Shown here: positions 27,880-36,724 of the stretch, in pieces
How the letters are laid out: each line of letters begins with the position of its first letter
Numbering within the stretch: the stretch's first letter is position 1
From: Flavobacteriaceae bacterium
Lineage (GTDB): Bacteria; Bacteroidota; Bacteroidia; Flavobacteriales; Flavobacteriaceae
Length of the DNA stretch: 64,000 nt
Direction of reading: 5' to 3'
Assembly: GCA_002707025.1 (NCBI GenBank)
Contig: PALG01000031.1
Location: forward strand, 372,001 to 436,000
Position numbers and translations under genes: made by a program
The notes under the pieces: model-generated
The model's input: only the letters and a program-made list of their open reading frames with translations
The model's database searches: none
Told to the model about the DNA's origin: nothing

Positions 27880-29766
27880 CTAGTACTTCTTCGGAAACAA
27901 AACGACAATTTTTGTTCCCTTTCCTTTTGTAGATTCAATGGTAGCCATTCCATTCAAATCACGGGCTCGCTTTTTAATATTTTGAAGACCATTTCCCACT
28001 TCCACTACATTAGTATCAAACCCTTGACCATCGTCTACAATTGCAAGCTGGTAATCCTTATCCTTTTCGGCTAGGGTCACGGTAATGGTTTTCGCCATAG
28101 CGTATTTTAGAGCATTATTTACCCCTTCTTGAATAATTCGGTACACATTCATTCCTTGAATGGAGGGCAATAACATTTCTTTGGAAATAGCTGTAGAAAC
28201 TTCAAAGGAAAAACGCACCTCATCCCTCACAGAACCTGCCTTTTCAATAAAATTAGAAATACGGGACTGCAAATCTTCCACCGAAATGAACTCCTTATTC
28301 ATCGCCCAAATAGTATCCCGCAACTCGTAAATGGTATGGGTGGTGAATTCTGAAATACTTCCAAGCTTTTTTGAAACTTCCAGATTGGTATCATCTAGGC
28401 CATATTTAAGATTTTCCACGGAAGAAGTTACAAAAGTGAGTTGTGAACCAATATTGTCATGCAAGTCACGGGAAATACGAAGGCGTTGTTCCTGAAGTTT
28501 GTTTTGGGTCTCAATACGGGCCAAGGCTGTTTTCAATTCACTTTCCCGTTGTAATTGATTGTTTTTTAAGCGCTGCTGATTGTATACTAAATATCCTATA
28601 AGGGCCAGTACTAAAGCCAATGCAAGGCTGCCATAGAGCCAAAGGTTTTTCCGTTCTACCTCCAGTTCTTTTTCGGCTAATGAAGCTCGGGTTTCGGCAA
28701 GATCACGTTCTTTTTTTTCAGTTTCATATTTGGTTTCCATTTCAGCGACCAGCTGGGCCCGTTCTTCGTTAAATACCGAATCCCTTAGCGTGTAAAAAGC
28801 CTCTTGCTTTTCTAAGGCCGTTTTAAAATCGCCTATCTTTTTGTAAAACCAGGCTTCCTGTTGCACTACATCCCGAATCTTCTCAATACTTTCACTTTCA
28901 TTGGCGTATTGATTTGCCAATACAAAATAATCTTTGGCTTCCTCATTACTATTTAGATTATAAGCAATGGTGGCCAAATTGGTATAATTGGTGGCTAAAT
29001 TATAACTACGTTGGGTAACCTTATTAATGGCCAATGCCCTATCGATATACTTTTTCGCTTCCGTGTAATCTTTCTGCTTCAGCAAGGTATTTCCAATATT
29101 GTTGTACACAAAGGCAAATCCTAGGGAGTCCTCTACTTTTTTTAGAAGATCCACATTTTGAAAGTGATAATACAAGGCACTATCGGCCTTGCCCCAATCG
29201 TCAAAATTTATGCCTATGGCATTATTGGCATAAATAAGGTAACGGTGTTGTTTATGGGTAGCTTGATCCATAATTCGATAGGCCTTTTTCCCATATTCGA
29301 CCCCTTTATCGTAATCTTCGAAGTCGTGATAAATAATGGATATATCGGAAGTATGTAACGAGATCATGGCCGTATCTTTCATCCTTTCAGCTGTGGCTAC
29401 TGCTTGTTGCGCATAGGTTAAAGCATCTTCATATCGCCCCGCACGTAATTCCTGAAAATGAAGCCTTTCGTATACTTTCCGAAGTCTATTTAAAGAATCT
29501 AAACTATTGAGTTGTTTAATTAATTTTTCCTGAACCAATGCAGTACTATCGGTCTTCATATCCCGATCCCATTTGTAAAATTGAAAATACAGATAGTTGG
29601 CACTATCCGCTTTCGATTTTAGGTAGGGTTTTGCTTTGGAAAAATAGAAACTTGCCGAATCTTTACTATTAAAGGCTTTCTGCAATAGAGAATCCAAAAT
29701 AGGCTGCTGTGCGTAGCAAATTACTACTGAAAAAAAGCTGAGTATGACAAATTGGAGGAGTTTCAT
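27880..29766 (-). CDS. TPR sensor histidine kinase 2
   Basis: 628 aa, paralogue of kinase 1. Signal peptide MKLLQFVILSFFSVVICYAQQ; TPR units (GFAYVYNNIGNTLLKQKDYTEAKKYIDRAL); coiled coil ETKYETEKKERDLAETRASLAEKELEVERK nearly identical to kinase 1; membrane helix LWLYGSLALALVLALIGYLVY; RISRDLHDNIGSQLTFV with the phospho-His; GNGLQNIKKRARDL. From the coiled coil onward the two kinases are close copies, while the periplasmic TPR parts differ: the same output with different inputs. No regulon palindrome of its own; a terminator hairpin lies just upstream. Confidence 0.93.
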   Translation of the reverse strand: MKLLQFVILSFFSVVICYAQQPILDSLLQKAFNSKDSASFYFSKAKPYLKSKADSANYLYFQFYKWDRDMKTDSTALVQEKLIKQLNSLDSLNRLRKVYERLHFQELRAGRYEDALTYAQQAVATAERMKDTAMISLHTSDISIIYHDFEDYDKGVEYGKKAYRIMDQATHKQHRYLIYANNAIGINFDDWGKADSALYYHFQNVDLLKKVEDSLGFAFVYNNIGNTLLKQKDYTEAKKYIDRALAINKVTQRSYNLATNYTNLATIAYNLNSNEEAKDYFVLANQYANESESIEKIRDVVQQEAWFYKKIGDFKTALEKQEAFYTLRDSVFNEERAQLVAEMETKYETEKKERDLAETRASLAEKELEVERKNLWLYGSLALALVLALIGYLVYNQQRLKNNQLQRESELKTALARIETQNKLQEQRLRISRDLHDNIGSQLTFVTSSVENLKYGLDDTNLEVSKKLGSISEFTTHTIYELRDTIWAMNKEFISVEDLQSRISNFIEKAGSVRDEVRFSFEVSTAISKEMLLPSIQGMNVYRIIQEGVNNALKYAMAKTITVTLAEKDKDYQLAIVDDGQGFDTNVVEVGNGLQNIKKRARDLNGMATIESTKGKGTKIVVLFPKKY

Positions 29767-29792
29767 ACGTTAGGTTTGTGCTTTAAAAATAA

Positions 29793-29819
29793 AAAAACAC
29801 GGTGATATACCGTGTTTTT
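29793..29819. terminator. bidirectional terminator between MORN gene 1 and kinase 2
   Basis: AAAAACACGGT and ACCGTGTTTTT pair perfectly (11 bp) around GATAT, with A-runs and T-runs on both sides. It ends the upstream MORN transcript and sits 27 nt before the kinase 2 ATG. Confidence 0.75.
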
Positions 29820-29838
29820 AAAACATTATTCTGGTTTT

Positions 29839-31341
29839 CTATTGGTACGATTTTATCAATTTCCCATTGCTCCACTGGCCAATCTTTTTATTGAGACCAC
29901 CACTGTCATGAAAATAGCCTAGCCCCTCTTGTACTCCATTTTGCCATTCGCCACCATAATAGGAATTATCTTTAAAGAAAAACCGTCCTTGACCATGGAA
30001 TTGATTATTGGTATTAAACATGCCTTCATACTTATCGCCACTTGAAAACGAGTATGTGCCCATATACATTTTTCCATTTCGGAAAAAACCTGTAAAGCTA
30101 TCGCCATTGCTCCACTTATACCTTCCATAGGCATTTTGGCAATCCCCCGCCACACAACCGGTAGCCACTTTATTATCATAAAAGGTGTATTCTGTTTCCG
30201 GCAGGTAATTTTTGAACACGGCCCGCACCCATTTATCATTTTCCAACTCATGGGTATAGCCTACCCCGTTCATCATTCCGTTGCGGTATTCACCTATAAG
30301 ATTCTTTTTTTTCCCTAAATAACAGCCATAACCGTGTAATTGATCGTTCTGCCAAAAACCGATATAATTTCCTGCATCGGTCCAATGAAAAAAGCCATAT
30401 CCTTCTCTTACGCCATTTTTCCAGAAGCCTTCATAATATCCATAGCTATAGTTTTTCTTTCCCCAACCATTTTGGCAATCACCACTCACACAATCATTGG
30501 TTGTCACAGGTGAATTAGGACTGTTAGGGCTATTGGGAGCACTGGGAGTTTGCGGAGTATTTCCTTTGGGGCTACCTCCAGAAGAAGTACCATCATGATA
30601 GCTTAGCTCTCTAGTACTATACAACCGTTTTGATCCAGAATCTATCTTTTGGTACCAATTGCCTTTATTGTCATACACCAAGGTAAGGTTATTCTTGGAG
30701 TAAAGGTTGTTACCTTGTTCGTAGTAATCTGTTAAGCTCGAGGATTTCCCGGTTTCAATTGTTGTAGAATTACGGATCACTTTTAGTTTTCCCCCTTCAT
30801 ACGAATAGGTATAATTGGAAACATAACTTACTGCTCCATTTTTATAGCTCTCGGTTTTGATAATTCGATTTTGGGAATCATAGTATTTTTTTTGTGTAAG
30901 CTCCCCATTTAGGTTATGGGTGGTTTCCCAAAGTCCTTTATGGTTGTATCCAAATCTTGCTCCACCACTATTGTCGCTGTAGTTCCATCCAATTACCCTA
31001 CCGTTGGAATCAATGGAATATACTTCAGTAACATCTCCGTATTTCGATTTGGATACCGATTTTAGCAACTTCCCGTTGGCATCGTAAACATACTGAATAT
31101 CGCCAAGTAAGCTACTCTTAGACAAAATGAGGTTTCCTCTTTGGTCAAAAACATATTCATACCCCCATTCCCCTGAGACCTTCTCGGTTTGGATATCCCC
31201 TTTCAAGTTGAAGTGATTTTTAGTATGCGCTATTGGAATAGGATTCGCCGGTGCATTTTGCCAATCAATGGTATACTGTGCTACCACAGGTTGAAATAAC
31301 AGACACCATGCAATGAGGTATAGTAGTTTTACTGTTTTCAT
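29839..31341 (-). CDS. secreted MORN-repeat protein 1 with YD-like N-terminus
   Basis: 500 aa with a signal peptide (MKTVKLLYLIAWCLLFQPVVAQ). The N-terminal half has RHS/YD-like repeats (YVFDQRGNLI, YVYDANGKLL, YSIDSNGRVIGW). A Pro/Ser/Asn linker follows (about residues 245-275). The C-terminal half has MORN repeats (YYEGFWKNGVREGYGFFHW, YIGFWQNDQLHGYGCYL, LIGEYRNGMMNGVGY, FTGFFRNGKMYMGTYSF, YYGGEWQNGVQEGLGYFHD). The C-terminal part is a close copy of that of the next gene. MORN repeats are usually lipid- or protein-binding beta hairpins; the exact role here is unknown. Confidence 0.85.
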   Translation of the reverse strand: MKTVKLLYLIAWCLLFQPVVAQYTIDWQNAPANPIPIAHTKNHFNLKGDIQTEKVSGEWGYEYVFDQRGNLILSKSSLLGDIQYVYDANGKLLKSVSKSKYGDVTEVYSIDSNGRVIGWNYSDNSGGARFGYNHKGLWETTHNLNGELTQKKYYDSQNRIIKTESYKNGAVSYVSNYTYSYEGGKLKVIRNSTTIETGKSSSLTDYYEQGNNLYSKNNLTLVYDNKGNWYQKIDSGSKRLYSTRELSYHDGTSSGGSPKGNTPQTPSAPNSPNSPNSPVTTNDCVSGDCQNGWGKKNYSYGYYEGFWKNGVREGYGFFHWTDAGNYIGFWQNDQLHGYGCYLGKKKNLIGEYRNGMMNGVGYTHELENDKWVRAVFKNYLPETEYTFYDNKVATGCVAGDCQNAYGRYKWSNGDSFTGFFRNGKMYMGTYSFSSGDKYEGMFNTNNQFHGQGRFFFKDNSYYGGEWQNGVQEGLGYFHDSGGLNKKIGQWSNGKLIKSYQ

Positions 31342-31366
31342 AAGGGATGGGTTTTATGTGTGTCTT

Positions 31367-31415
31367 CAAAATTGCAAGAATTTTCATCCAAAAAAAATAC
31401 GGCAGTTGCCGTATT
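31367..31415 (-). promoter_or_regulatory. regulon palindrome 3 and -7 element, before MORN gene 1
   Basis: Minus strand AATACGGCAACTGCCGTATT (31415-31396), with perfect outer arms, 21-nt spacer, CAATTTTG (31374-31367). The ATG is 25 nt on. Confidence 0.75.
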
Positions 31416-31429
31416 CTTCTTGTTTTCAA

Positions 31430-32827
31430 TTATTTCATACTCCTTACAAGCTTGCCGTTGGACCACTCGCCAATTTTTTGTTTTAACTCCTTATCGTGAA
31501 AATAGCCTCTCCCTTCATATTGACCATTCACCCAATTTCCTCCGTAATAAGAATCGTCTGCAAAGAAGAAACGTCCCGTTCCATGAAATTGATTGTTACT
31601 ATTAAACATCCCCGAATACTTATCGCCACTAGCAAAGGTATAAGTACCCATATATAATTTTCCGTTTTTGAAAAATCCGGTAAAACTATCCCCATTGCTC
31701 CATTTAAAGCGACCATACTTATTTTCACAATCACCCGCTGTACAGCCTGTTTCTTTTCCTGTGGAATAAAAATCGTAATGGGTGGTAATGTTTCCATTGG
31801 TAAAGTACCCTTGATCCCATGTATTTCCTGTGACCGTGATTCCTAGACCGTTTAATTGTCCATTCTTATACTCTCCAATAATATTATCGTTATTATCGGC
31901 AATGTACACTCCGTAACCATTCATGGTATCATTCTCCCAATTGCCGATGTACTTTCCAAGACCGTCCCATTTATACATTCCATAGCCATCCTTTTTCCCA
32001 TTTTTCCAAAAACCATCGTAATACCCATTTTCGTATTGGTATTTCCCCCATCCATTTTGGCAATCTCCGCTTACACAATCAGAATTACCACTCACAGGAT
32101 TGTTATTGTTGCTTCCTGAAGCCATTTTTACCGGTTTAAACACATAGGAAGCTGTTGTATAATATCCTGGTAAGATGTATTTATCAACACCATTCACTTT
32201 AATTATAAGATCGTTTCCACTTTTTTCGGTACTGGTATTGGTATAATCCATAGACTGACCTTTCTCCACAACGTGATAGCTATTGCTATCGGCCACGCGA
32301 CACCAATATACATGACTAGGGGTATACTCCAATTTTTCTGCGCTATTGGCTCCCCAGTTGGAAAATTTACGGATATCCTTAAGCAAATAAGTAGCGTCCC
32401 TTTCGGCTAGATAGTATACATAAGTTCCTCCTATATTTACAAAAGCACCCGAAAGGTATTCATCGTTGGTATAGAACGCAAAGGAATACTTATTAGTAAG
32501 GTAAAAATTAGTATCCACGCCTTTTTTCAATACCGAAGCTTTTCCATTCGACCCACTGGCTGCATAGCGAAAGTCCTCTAACAAATAAATGGTCCTGGAG
32601 GTTTTGTCTAAAATGGCTAAGGTATCTGTCTTAAGGTATTTTAAATCCAATACATTGGAAATTAGTTTTCCATCGTCTCGAAGTTCGTAATCGTAATCAT
32701 TTACTTTTTTCCATGACAGTCCGCTAGTGGTTCCCGTAGTATTGGTATTCATTGGGGTGGGTACTTGTGCATAACTGCCCAATATCATTCCGAAAAGTAA
32801 CGTGAAGCTAAGTGTAAAAAGTCTCAT
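31430..32827 (-). CDS. secreted MORN-repeat protein 2
   Basis: 465 aa, signal peptide MRLFTLSFTLLFGMILGSYAQ. The N-terminal part (to about residue 245) is unlike that of MORN protein 1 and has no named domain I can recognise. An Asn/Ser/Gly linker follows. The C-terminal half again has MORN repeats (YYDGFWKNGKKDGYGMYKW, YIGNWENDTMNGYGVYI, IIGEYKNGQLNGLGI) and the shared stretch starting DCVSGDCQNGWGK. Two paired DCxxGDC segments occur in both MORN proteins and may form disulfides. It shares the regulon palindrome with its neighbours. Confidence 0.85.
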   Translation of the reverse strand: MRLFTLSFTLLFGMILGSYAQVPTPMNTNTTGTTSGLSWKKVNDYDYELRDDGKLISNVLDLKYLKTDTLAILDKTSRTIYLLEDFRYAASGSNGKASVLKKGVDTNFYLTNKYSFAFYTNDEYLSGAFVNIGGTYVYYLAERDATYLLKDIRKFSNWGANSAEKLEYTPSHVYWCRVADSNSYHVVEKGQSMDYTNTSTEKSGNDLIIKVNGVDKYILPGYYTTASYVFKPVKMASGSNNNNPVSGNSDCVSGDCQNGWGKYQYENGYYDGFWKNGKKDGYGMYKWDGLGKYIGNWENDTMNGYGVYIADNNDNIIGEYKNGQLNGLGITVTGNTWDQGYFTNGNITTHYDFYSTGKETGCTAGDCENKYGRFKWSNGDSFTGFFKNGKLYMGTYTFASGDKYSGMFNSNNQFHGTGRFFFADDSYYGGNWVNGQYEGRGYFHDKELKQKIGEWSNGKLVRSMK

Positions 32828-32854
32828 AGTAATCTAAAGGTTTTTATGTGAGTT

Positions 32855-32903
32855 CAAATTACTTAATTTTTTTAACATCAATACATAGGGCAATTGCCGT
32901 ATT
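32855..32903 (-). promoter_or_regulatory. regulon palindrome 4 and -7 element, before MORN gene 2
   Basis: Minus strand AATACGGCAATTGCCCTATG (32903-32884), 21-nt spacer, GTAATTTG (32862-32855), then 27 nt to the ATG. The palindrome overlaps the stop codon of the upstream gene (32902-32904). Confidence 0.75.
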
Positions 32904-33276
32904 AGTTAAAGTAGGTGATAAACGAAATCAACAAGACAATCAATAATGCAGCGCCCCAACAATAAAACCATTTTTTTGGGAGCAGGAGTTCCTCTAGTTT
33001 CATAAGAAAAATTAATGCGACCAATACCAAAGGCATGGCCAAATACACCGTTTCCGTATAAGTTCCCTGCCAACAAGTAAGCAATGCTACTAGGGTGTAC
33101 ACTAGCCCAAAAACAACAAGTAGCTTTTTTTGGATCGCAGCACTTGCATTTCCAATTTTAAAAAATAAGTTTACCACAAAATAACTGAATAACCCAAGGG
33201 CAAATACTATCAGGGCGGGAAAAATCATGATCCAAACACCCCAAATTCCATAATCCTCGATGAGTAACTGTTTCAT
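32902..33276 (-). CDS. small integral membrane protein
   Basis: 124 aa with about four hydrophobic helices (IMIFPALIVFALGLFSYFVVNLFF, LLVVFGLVYTLVALLTC, VYLAMPLVLVALIFLM, FYCWGAALLIVLLISFITYF). No family recognised. Its start overlaps the stop of the upstream DUF6498 gene by 4 nt (ATGA), so the two are translated together. Confidence 0.7.
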   Translation of the reverse strand: MKQLLIEDYGIWGVWIMIFPALIVFALGLFSYFVVNLFFKIGNASAAIQKKLLVVFGLVYTLVALLTCWQGTYTETVYLAMPLVLVALIFLMKLEELLLPKKWFYCWGAALLIVLLISFITYFN

Positions 33277-34001
33277 TCGGTATACTCTTGAAGGTTCTTT
33301 TTAGCAGCTTCAAATTCTTTTTCCCCATGGGTAATTTTCTTCAACACCACATCCATATTGGTATTATCGGCCCTAATGGCCACCATCACCAAGTCTACTA
33401 CCAATCGGAATACAATCAATAAAATGGCTGCAGCAAATCCTTCAGAAAAGAGGATAAAGAAAAACCCCGAAAGGATGACCACAAACTGCTGGATAAGAAT
33501 TCGAACATAAGGCTTAAAAAATAAGGCTCCAGGAGTGTATTCCTTGTATTGTGCATTATGAAGAAAGTTGGAATAGAAATACTTTAAATTCGACACAAAG
33601 AGCGAAGCAATTAACACTGGCATGCCTTCCAACTGAATCACGGCGGCATAATTATCCAAGATATGAAAGGGTTCTTTTATTTGTGGAAGCTTGGACTGAA
33701 AAAAAGCGAATACAAAAACCGATTGGATTCCTACAAACATTCCGTAGTGAAACAAAAAAAACAGCACCAAACCCACACTACTCTTAGGCATTTGGTGGTT
33801 GTTGGGACCTTGCTTTCCGTAGGTATTCACCATCCAAAGCTTCACGACATGGAACAACCCAATGACGATGGTTTCCAAAAAATAAGCAAAGACAATACTA
33901 ATGGGATCCGCTTTGTTGAAAAGCAGTAAGGTAAGTAGGAACAAAGCGTTCCCCCACACTAAATAATTATACCTATTGGGCCAAAAAACAGTTTTCATCA
34001 T
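33273..34001 (-). CDS. DUF6498-type integral membrane protein
   Basis: About 242 aa from the ATG pair at 34001/33998 (MMKTVFWPNRYNYLVWGNALFL). A TTG 24 nt upstream would lie inside a hairpin and is unlikely. About six hydrophobic helices; PISIVFAYFLETIVIGLFHVVKLW and LVLFFLFHYGMFVGIQSVFVFAFF resemble DUF6498 proteins, whose function is unknown. It is coupled to the 124-residue membrane gene. Unlike its neighbours it has no regulon palindrome. Confidence 0.7.
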   Translation of the reverse strand: MMKTVFWPNRYNYLVWGNALFLLTLLLFNKADPISIVFAYFLETIVIGLFHVVKLWMVNTYGKQGPNNHQMPKSSVGLVLFFLFHYGMFVGIQSVFVFAFFQSKLPQIKEPFHILDNYAAVIQLEGMPVLIASLFVSNLKYFYSNFLHNAQYKEYTPGALFFKPYVRILIQQFVVILSGFFFILFSEGFAAAILLIVFRLVVDLVMVAIRADNTNMDVVLKKITHGEKEFEAAKKNLQEYTE

Positions 34002-34010
34002 AGCGATTGG

Positions 34011-34038
34011 AAAACCCCATTGCAATCAATGGGGTTTT
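34011..34038 (-). terminator. strong hairpin upstream of the DUF6498 gene
   Basis: AAAACCCCATTG and CAATGGGGTTTT form a perfect 12-bp stem around CAAT. It follows the beta-propeller gene and ends about 10 nt before the DUF6498 ATG. On the minus strand only four T follow, so it may be a terminator with read-through or an attenuator. Confidence 0.55.
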
Positions 34039-34095
34039 TATAAGCTTGTACATACTCCTCTCATAGTACAAGCCAAATTAACTTGGTTAGTTAAG

Positions 34096-35961
34096 TTACT
34101 TTTTAAGATCATATGCGTAAATGAGGTCGTCTTTGGCTTTGTAATACAACACACCTCCGTACTCATCTACCTCATATTCGGGTTTCTTATCCTTTAAAAG
34201 GATTTCCTTTTCCACACTTCCAGAATCCTTGTTTACCTTTACCAACCCTACACCATCGTCCAATTTGGTAAGGATAAACTGTGAATTTTCGGTTGCAGCA
34301 GTAGCTTTAAAGCGTTGCGACATAAACTCGAACGAAGCGGTACCTATCGCAGAGAACATTTTGGAAGCACGATCGTGTTCCTTTCCTATATCGTTATAAT
34401 TCCCTAGGCTATTTCTATTGGCCCCGGCCACATACGCATGCGAAGCAGCCATTGCAGTTGAAGCAACGGCTAGCACTCCCCCCACAATTTTTGCGAAGGT
34501 ACTTTTGGAAGGGGATTTGTAATAATTATGATAGCTTTCTTTTCCGTCAAAGTTTACTAAAGTCATATTCTGACTAGACCCTAAAAAGATCCCGTTATCA
34601 CGAATCTGCAAATTATCTGGCGCTTCCTTTTCATCAAAATCGGTTTTGGCAAATTCGGTCACTTCTCCTGTATTGGCATCTACCGCCATAATTTCGTCAT
34701 CGGCACTAATCAAATACCGATTGTTTTTCTGGTCGAAAGCAGAAGCTACAGAAGTGGCTCTCTTATACTTCAACGGTTTTTTCCAAACTTGATCGCCCGT
34801 CTCTAAATTTACAATGTTGGCATCTTCGGAAGTGATGTAAATCAATCCCTGTGGGGTATGCGCCATGGTCATGATATTTTCCCCGGTCTTCAATGGCTTT
34901 TTGAACAAGGTTTTTCCATCAAATGAAATTTTATTAATTCCTCCTTGTTGTATTCCGAAGAGAATTCCATCGTCCATGATGTAAAAATGCTGTACATAAC
35001 CTTTCGTTTTTGGTGCCTTATCCCAAAGATCTTCTCCAGTTTGAGCACTTAAGAAACCGATTTCCGATTCGTCCTTGGCTGCAAAAACACTGTTGCTTCC
35101 ACCGCTGCTTTTATTACTAACTACAGCCAATCCCTGTGGAAGGATTTCAAAATTGACTACCTGCCCCTTTACTTTGGCTTCTTTTTCCCAAAGCTCTTGG
35201 CCATTGGTGCCAATTTTATAGATTTTCATATTGGTCTTGTTGGCATTGCTTTCAAAGGCATAGATTTCAGTTTCCGTTTCATCGGCCACCATCCAGTTTA
35301 CGTTCTTGATTTTGTTTTCCCAAACGGTTTCCCCTGTGAAGGTTTTAGCTAAAATCCCCTGACTTGTAGGAATCAACATTTTATCTTTCAACAATAAGGG
35401 CTCGCCCGTCACTAGATAACTCTTCATCGTTGTTTTTCCGGGAGGGAATAAATAAAATGAGAAGTCCTCTTTTCCCGTTCCTAAATCGTACACTGCCACT
35501 TTAGGGGTATTATTTTCTGCAAGTCCTCCTGTTTTCTGAAGTCCGCTAACAATAAACTTATTCTGCGGCATGGCTATATTGGAAGTGAAAATTTGTTTCC
35601 ACTGGTTGCCTTCCGAACTAAAAAGCACTTGCCCCGAAATAAAATCGATCACGGTTTTTTTGGAGGACATGAATCCGCCCTGGGCCACCATTACGTAAGG
35701 AGATTGAGGAACAAAATTCAACTCTTCCGGCTTTACCCTTCCGTAGTCCGTAAATTTGAATAATAATTCATTACTTCCTGGTTTGATCCCTACCAAACCA
35801 TCATTACTGGCCACCACTAGGGTTCCGGCACCTGTAAGGTACATTTCATTGATTTTCCCGCCAATGTCATAATTCCAGTCGGGCTGTTCTGCTTTTTGCG
35901 CCATCAATACCGTAGAAAGAAGGCTCACAAAAAGTACGTGCATAAAGGTGTTGAATTTCAT
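34096..35961 (-). CDS. secreted PQQ-like beta-propeller protein
   Basis: 621 aa with a signal peptide (MKFNTFMHVLFVSLLSTVLMAQ). Repeated units of the PQQ/quinoprotein-like propeller are seen (TGEDLWDKAPKTKGYV, TLFKKPLKTGENIMTMAHTPQGLIYITSEDANIVNLETGDQVWKKPLKYKRA, EIMAVDANTGEVTEF). PQQ-binding residues cannot be assigned, so a structural or binding role is as likely as an enzyme. An Ala-rich hydrophobic stretch (IVGGVLAVASTAMAAS) lies near residue 500. Preceded by regulon palindrome 5. Confidence 0.8.
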   Translation of the reverse strand: MKFNTFMHVLFVSLLSTVLMAQKAEQPDWNYDIGGKINEMYLTGAGTLVVASNDGLVGIKPGSNELLFKFTDYGRVKPEELNFVPQSPYVMVAQGGFMSSKKTVIDFISGQVLFSSEGNQWKQIFTSNIAMPQNKFIVSGLQKTGGLAENNTPKVAVYDLGTGKEDFSFYLFPPGKTTMKSYLVTGEPLLLKDKMLIPTSQGILAKTFTGETVWENKIKNVNWMVADETETEIYAFESNANKTNMKIYKIGTNGQELWEKEAKVKGQVVNFEILPQGLAVVSNKSSGGSNSVFAAKDESEIGFLSAQTGEDLWDKAPKTKGYVQHFYIMDDGILFGIQQGGINKISFDGKTLFKKPLKTGENIMTMAHTPQGLIYITSEDANIVNLETGDQVWKKPLKYKRATSVASAFDQKNNRYLISADDEIMAVDANTGEVTEFAKTDFDEKEAPDNLQIRDNGIFLGSSQNMTLVNFDGKESYHNYYKSPSKSTFAKIVGGVLAVASTAMAASHAYVAGANRNSLGNYNDIGKEHDRASKMFSAIGTASFEFMSQRFKATAATENSQFILTKLDDGVGLVKVNKDSGSVEKEILLKDKKPEYEVDEYGGVLYYKAKDDLIYAYDLKK

Positions 35962-35987
35962 AATTGTAAAGGTTAATTTGATCTATC

Positions 35988-36036
35988 CAAAATTGTAGAA
36001 TATTCTTACGCCACTCAATAGGGCAATTGACGTATA
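35988..36036 (-). promoter_or_regulatory. regulon palindrome 5 and -7 element, before the beta-propeller gene
   Basis: Minus strand TATACGTCAATTGCCCTATT (36036-36017), 21-nt spacer, CAATTTTG (35995-35988), then 26 nt to the ATG. The -7 box is identical to that of palindrome 3. Confidence 0.75.
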
Positions 36037-36049
36037 ATGAAATAGATAT

Positions 36050-36074
36050 GAGAGGTGAGAGGTGAGAGGTGAGA
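36050..36074. repeat. 7-nt tandem repeat GAGAGGT
   Basis: Three full copies and a partial copy of GAGAGGT, just upstream of palindrome 5 on the minus strand. A GAGTAG-rich tail follows. A second heptad array with the same GAGA start is at 54370-54397. Confidence 0.75.
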
Positions 36075-36175
36075 TTTTAGTAGTGAGTAGAAATAAAAAA
36101 ACCGAAGGTAAAACAGTTGTTTCACCCCCGGCTCCACGTAAAAACCTCAACACCTGAGATTTTCTTGAATGCGGA

Positions 36176-36694
36176 TTAGTTTTGTGTCAGCTCCAGGTCA
36201 AAAGATCCTTCTGTAACCGATACGGTATCAGAATTGTCATTTAAATTATATCCAGTAAAAGAAAAGGTACCTTTTACATTAGTGGAAGAGTATTCACTAA
36301 TATTGATCTCGCCAGTACTTGAGGTTCCATTTACAGTTGTATATACTACCACAGTATTGGGATCTGGATTACTGGGATCCGGTAAATAGCTATAAGTCCC
36401 TATGCTCAAAAAATTAAGGTCATAAGTTCCTACCCCATCAAAGTTTTGAACAATCATTTGAAGGTTTTCTGAATCAACCGTTCCTGCCGAAACTGCTAAA
36501 ACGCGCACACCACCAGAATTGCTCTCTTCTGCTGCTTGTGTTCCATCGAGAGAGGTAAAGTTAGCTCCATCAACCTTAGCAGTCATCATCCCTGCTCCGG
36601 CATCACCACCGTCACCCCCCTCATCATCCTTCTTACAGGAAATAACGGCAAGACTCACAAATAATACTAAAGAAAGTGTTTTAAAAAATTTCAT
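36176..36694 (-). CDS. small lipoprotein, DUF6252-like
   Basis: 172 aa. MKFFKTLSLVLFVSLAVISC is a lipoprotein signal peptide (lipobox AVISC) followed by an acidic and Gly-rich stretch. The body is strand-rich (MMTAKVDGANFTS, LQMIVQNFDGVGTYDLN, VKGTFSFTGYN). This resembles small Bacteroidota lipoproteins grouped as DUF6252; the gene at 46775-47263 has the same GTFTFSA-type end. Function unknown. Preceded by regulon palindrome 6. Confidence 0.8.
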   Translation of the reverse strand: MKFFKTLSLVLFVSLAVISCKKDDEGGDGGDAGAGMMTAKVDGANFTSLDGTQAAEESNSGGVRVLAVSAGTVDSENLQMIVQNFDGVGTYDLNFLSIGTYSYLPDPSNPDPNTVVVYTTVNGTSSTGEINISEYSSTNVKGTFSFTGYNLNDNSDTVSVTEGSFDLELTQN

Positions 36695-36724
36695 AATTGT
36701 ATGGTTTTGGGTTTTTGTTGTTCA

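Noticed and set aside
29793-29819. Possible seventh copy of the regulon palindrome before kinase 2
   Set aside because: Half-site is AACACGGT rather than AATAGGGC, there is no -7 box at 21 nt, and A/T-runs on both sides fit a terminator.
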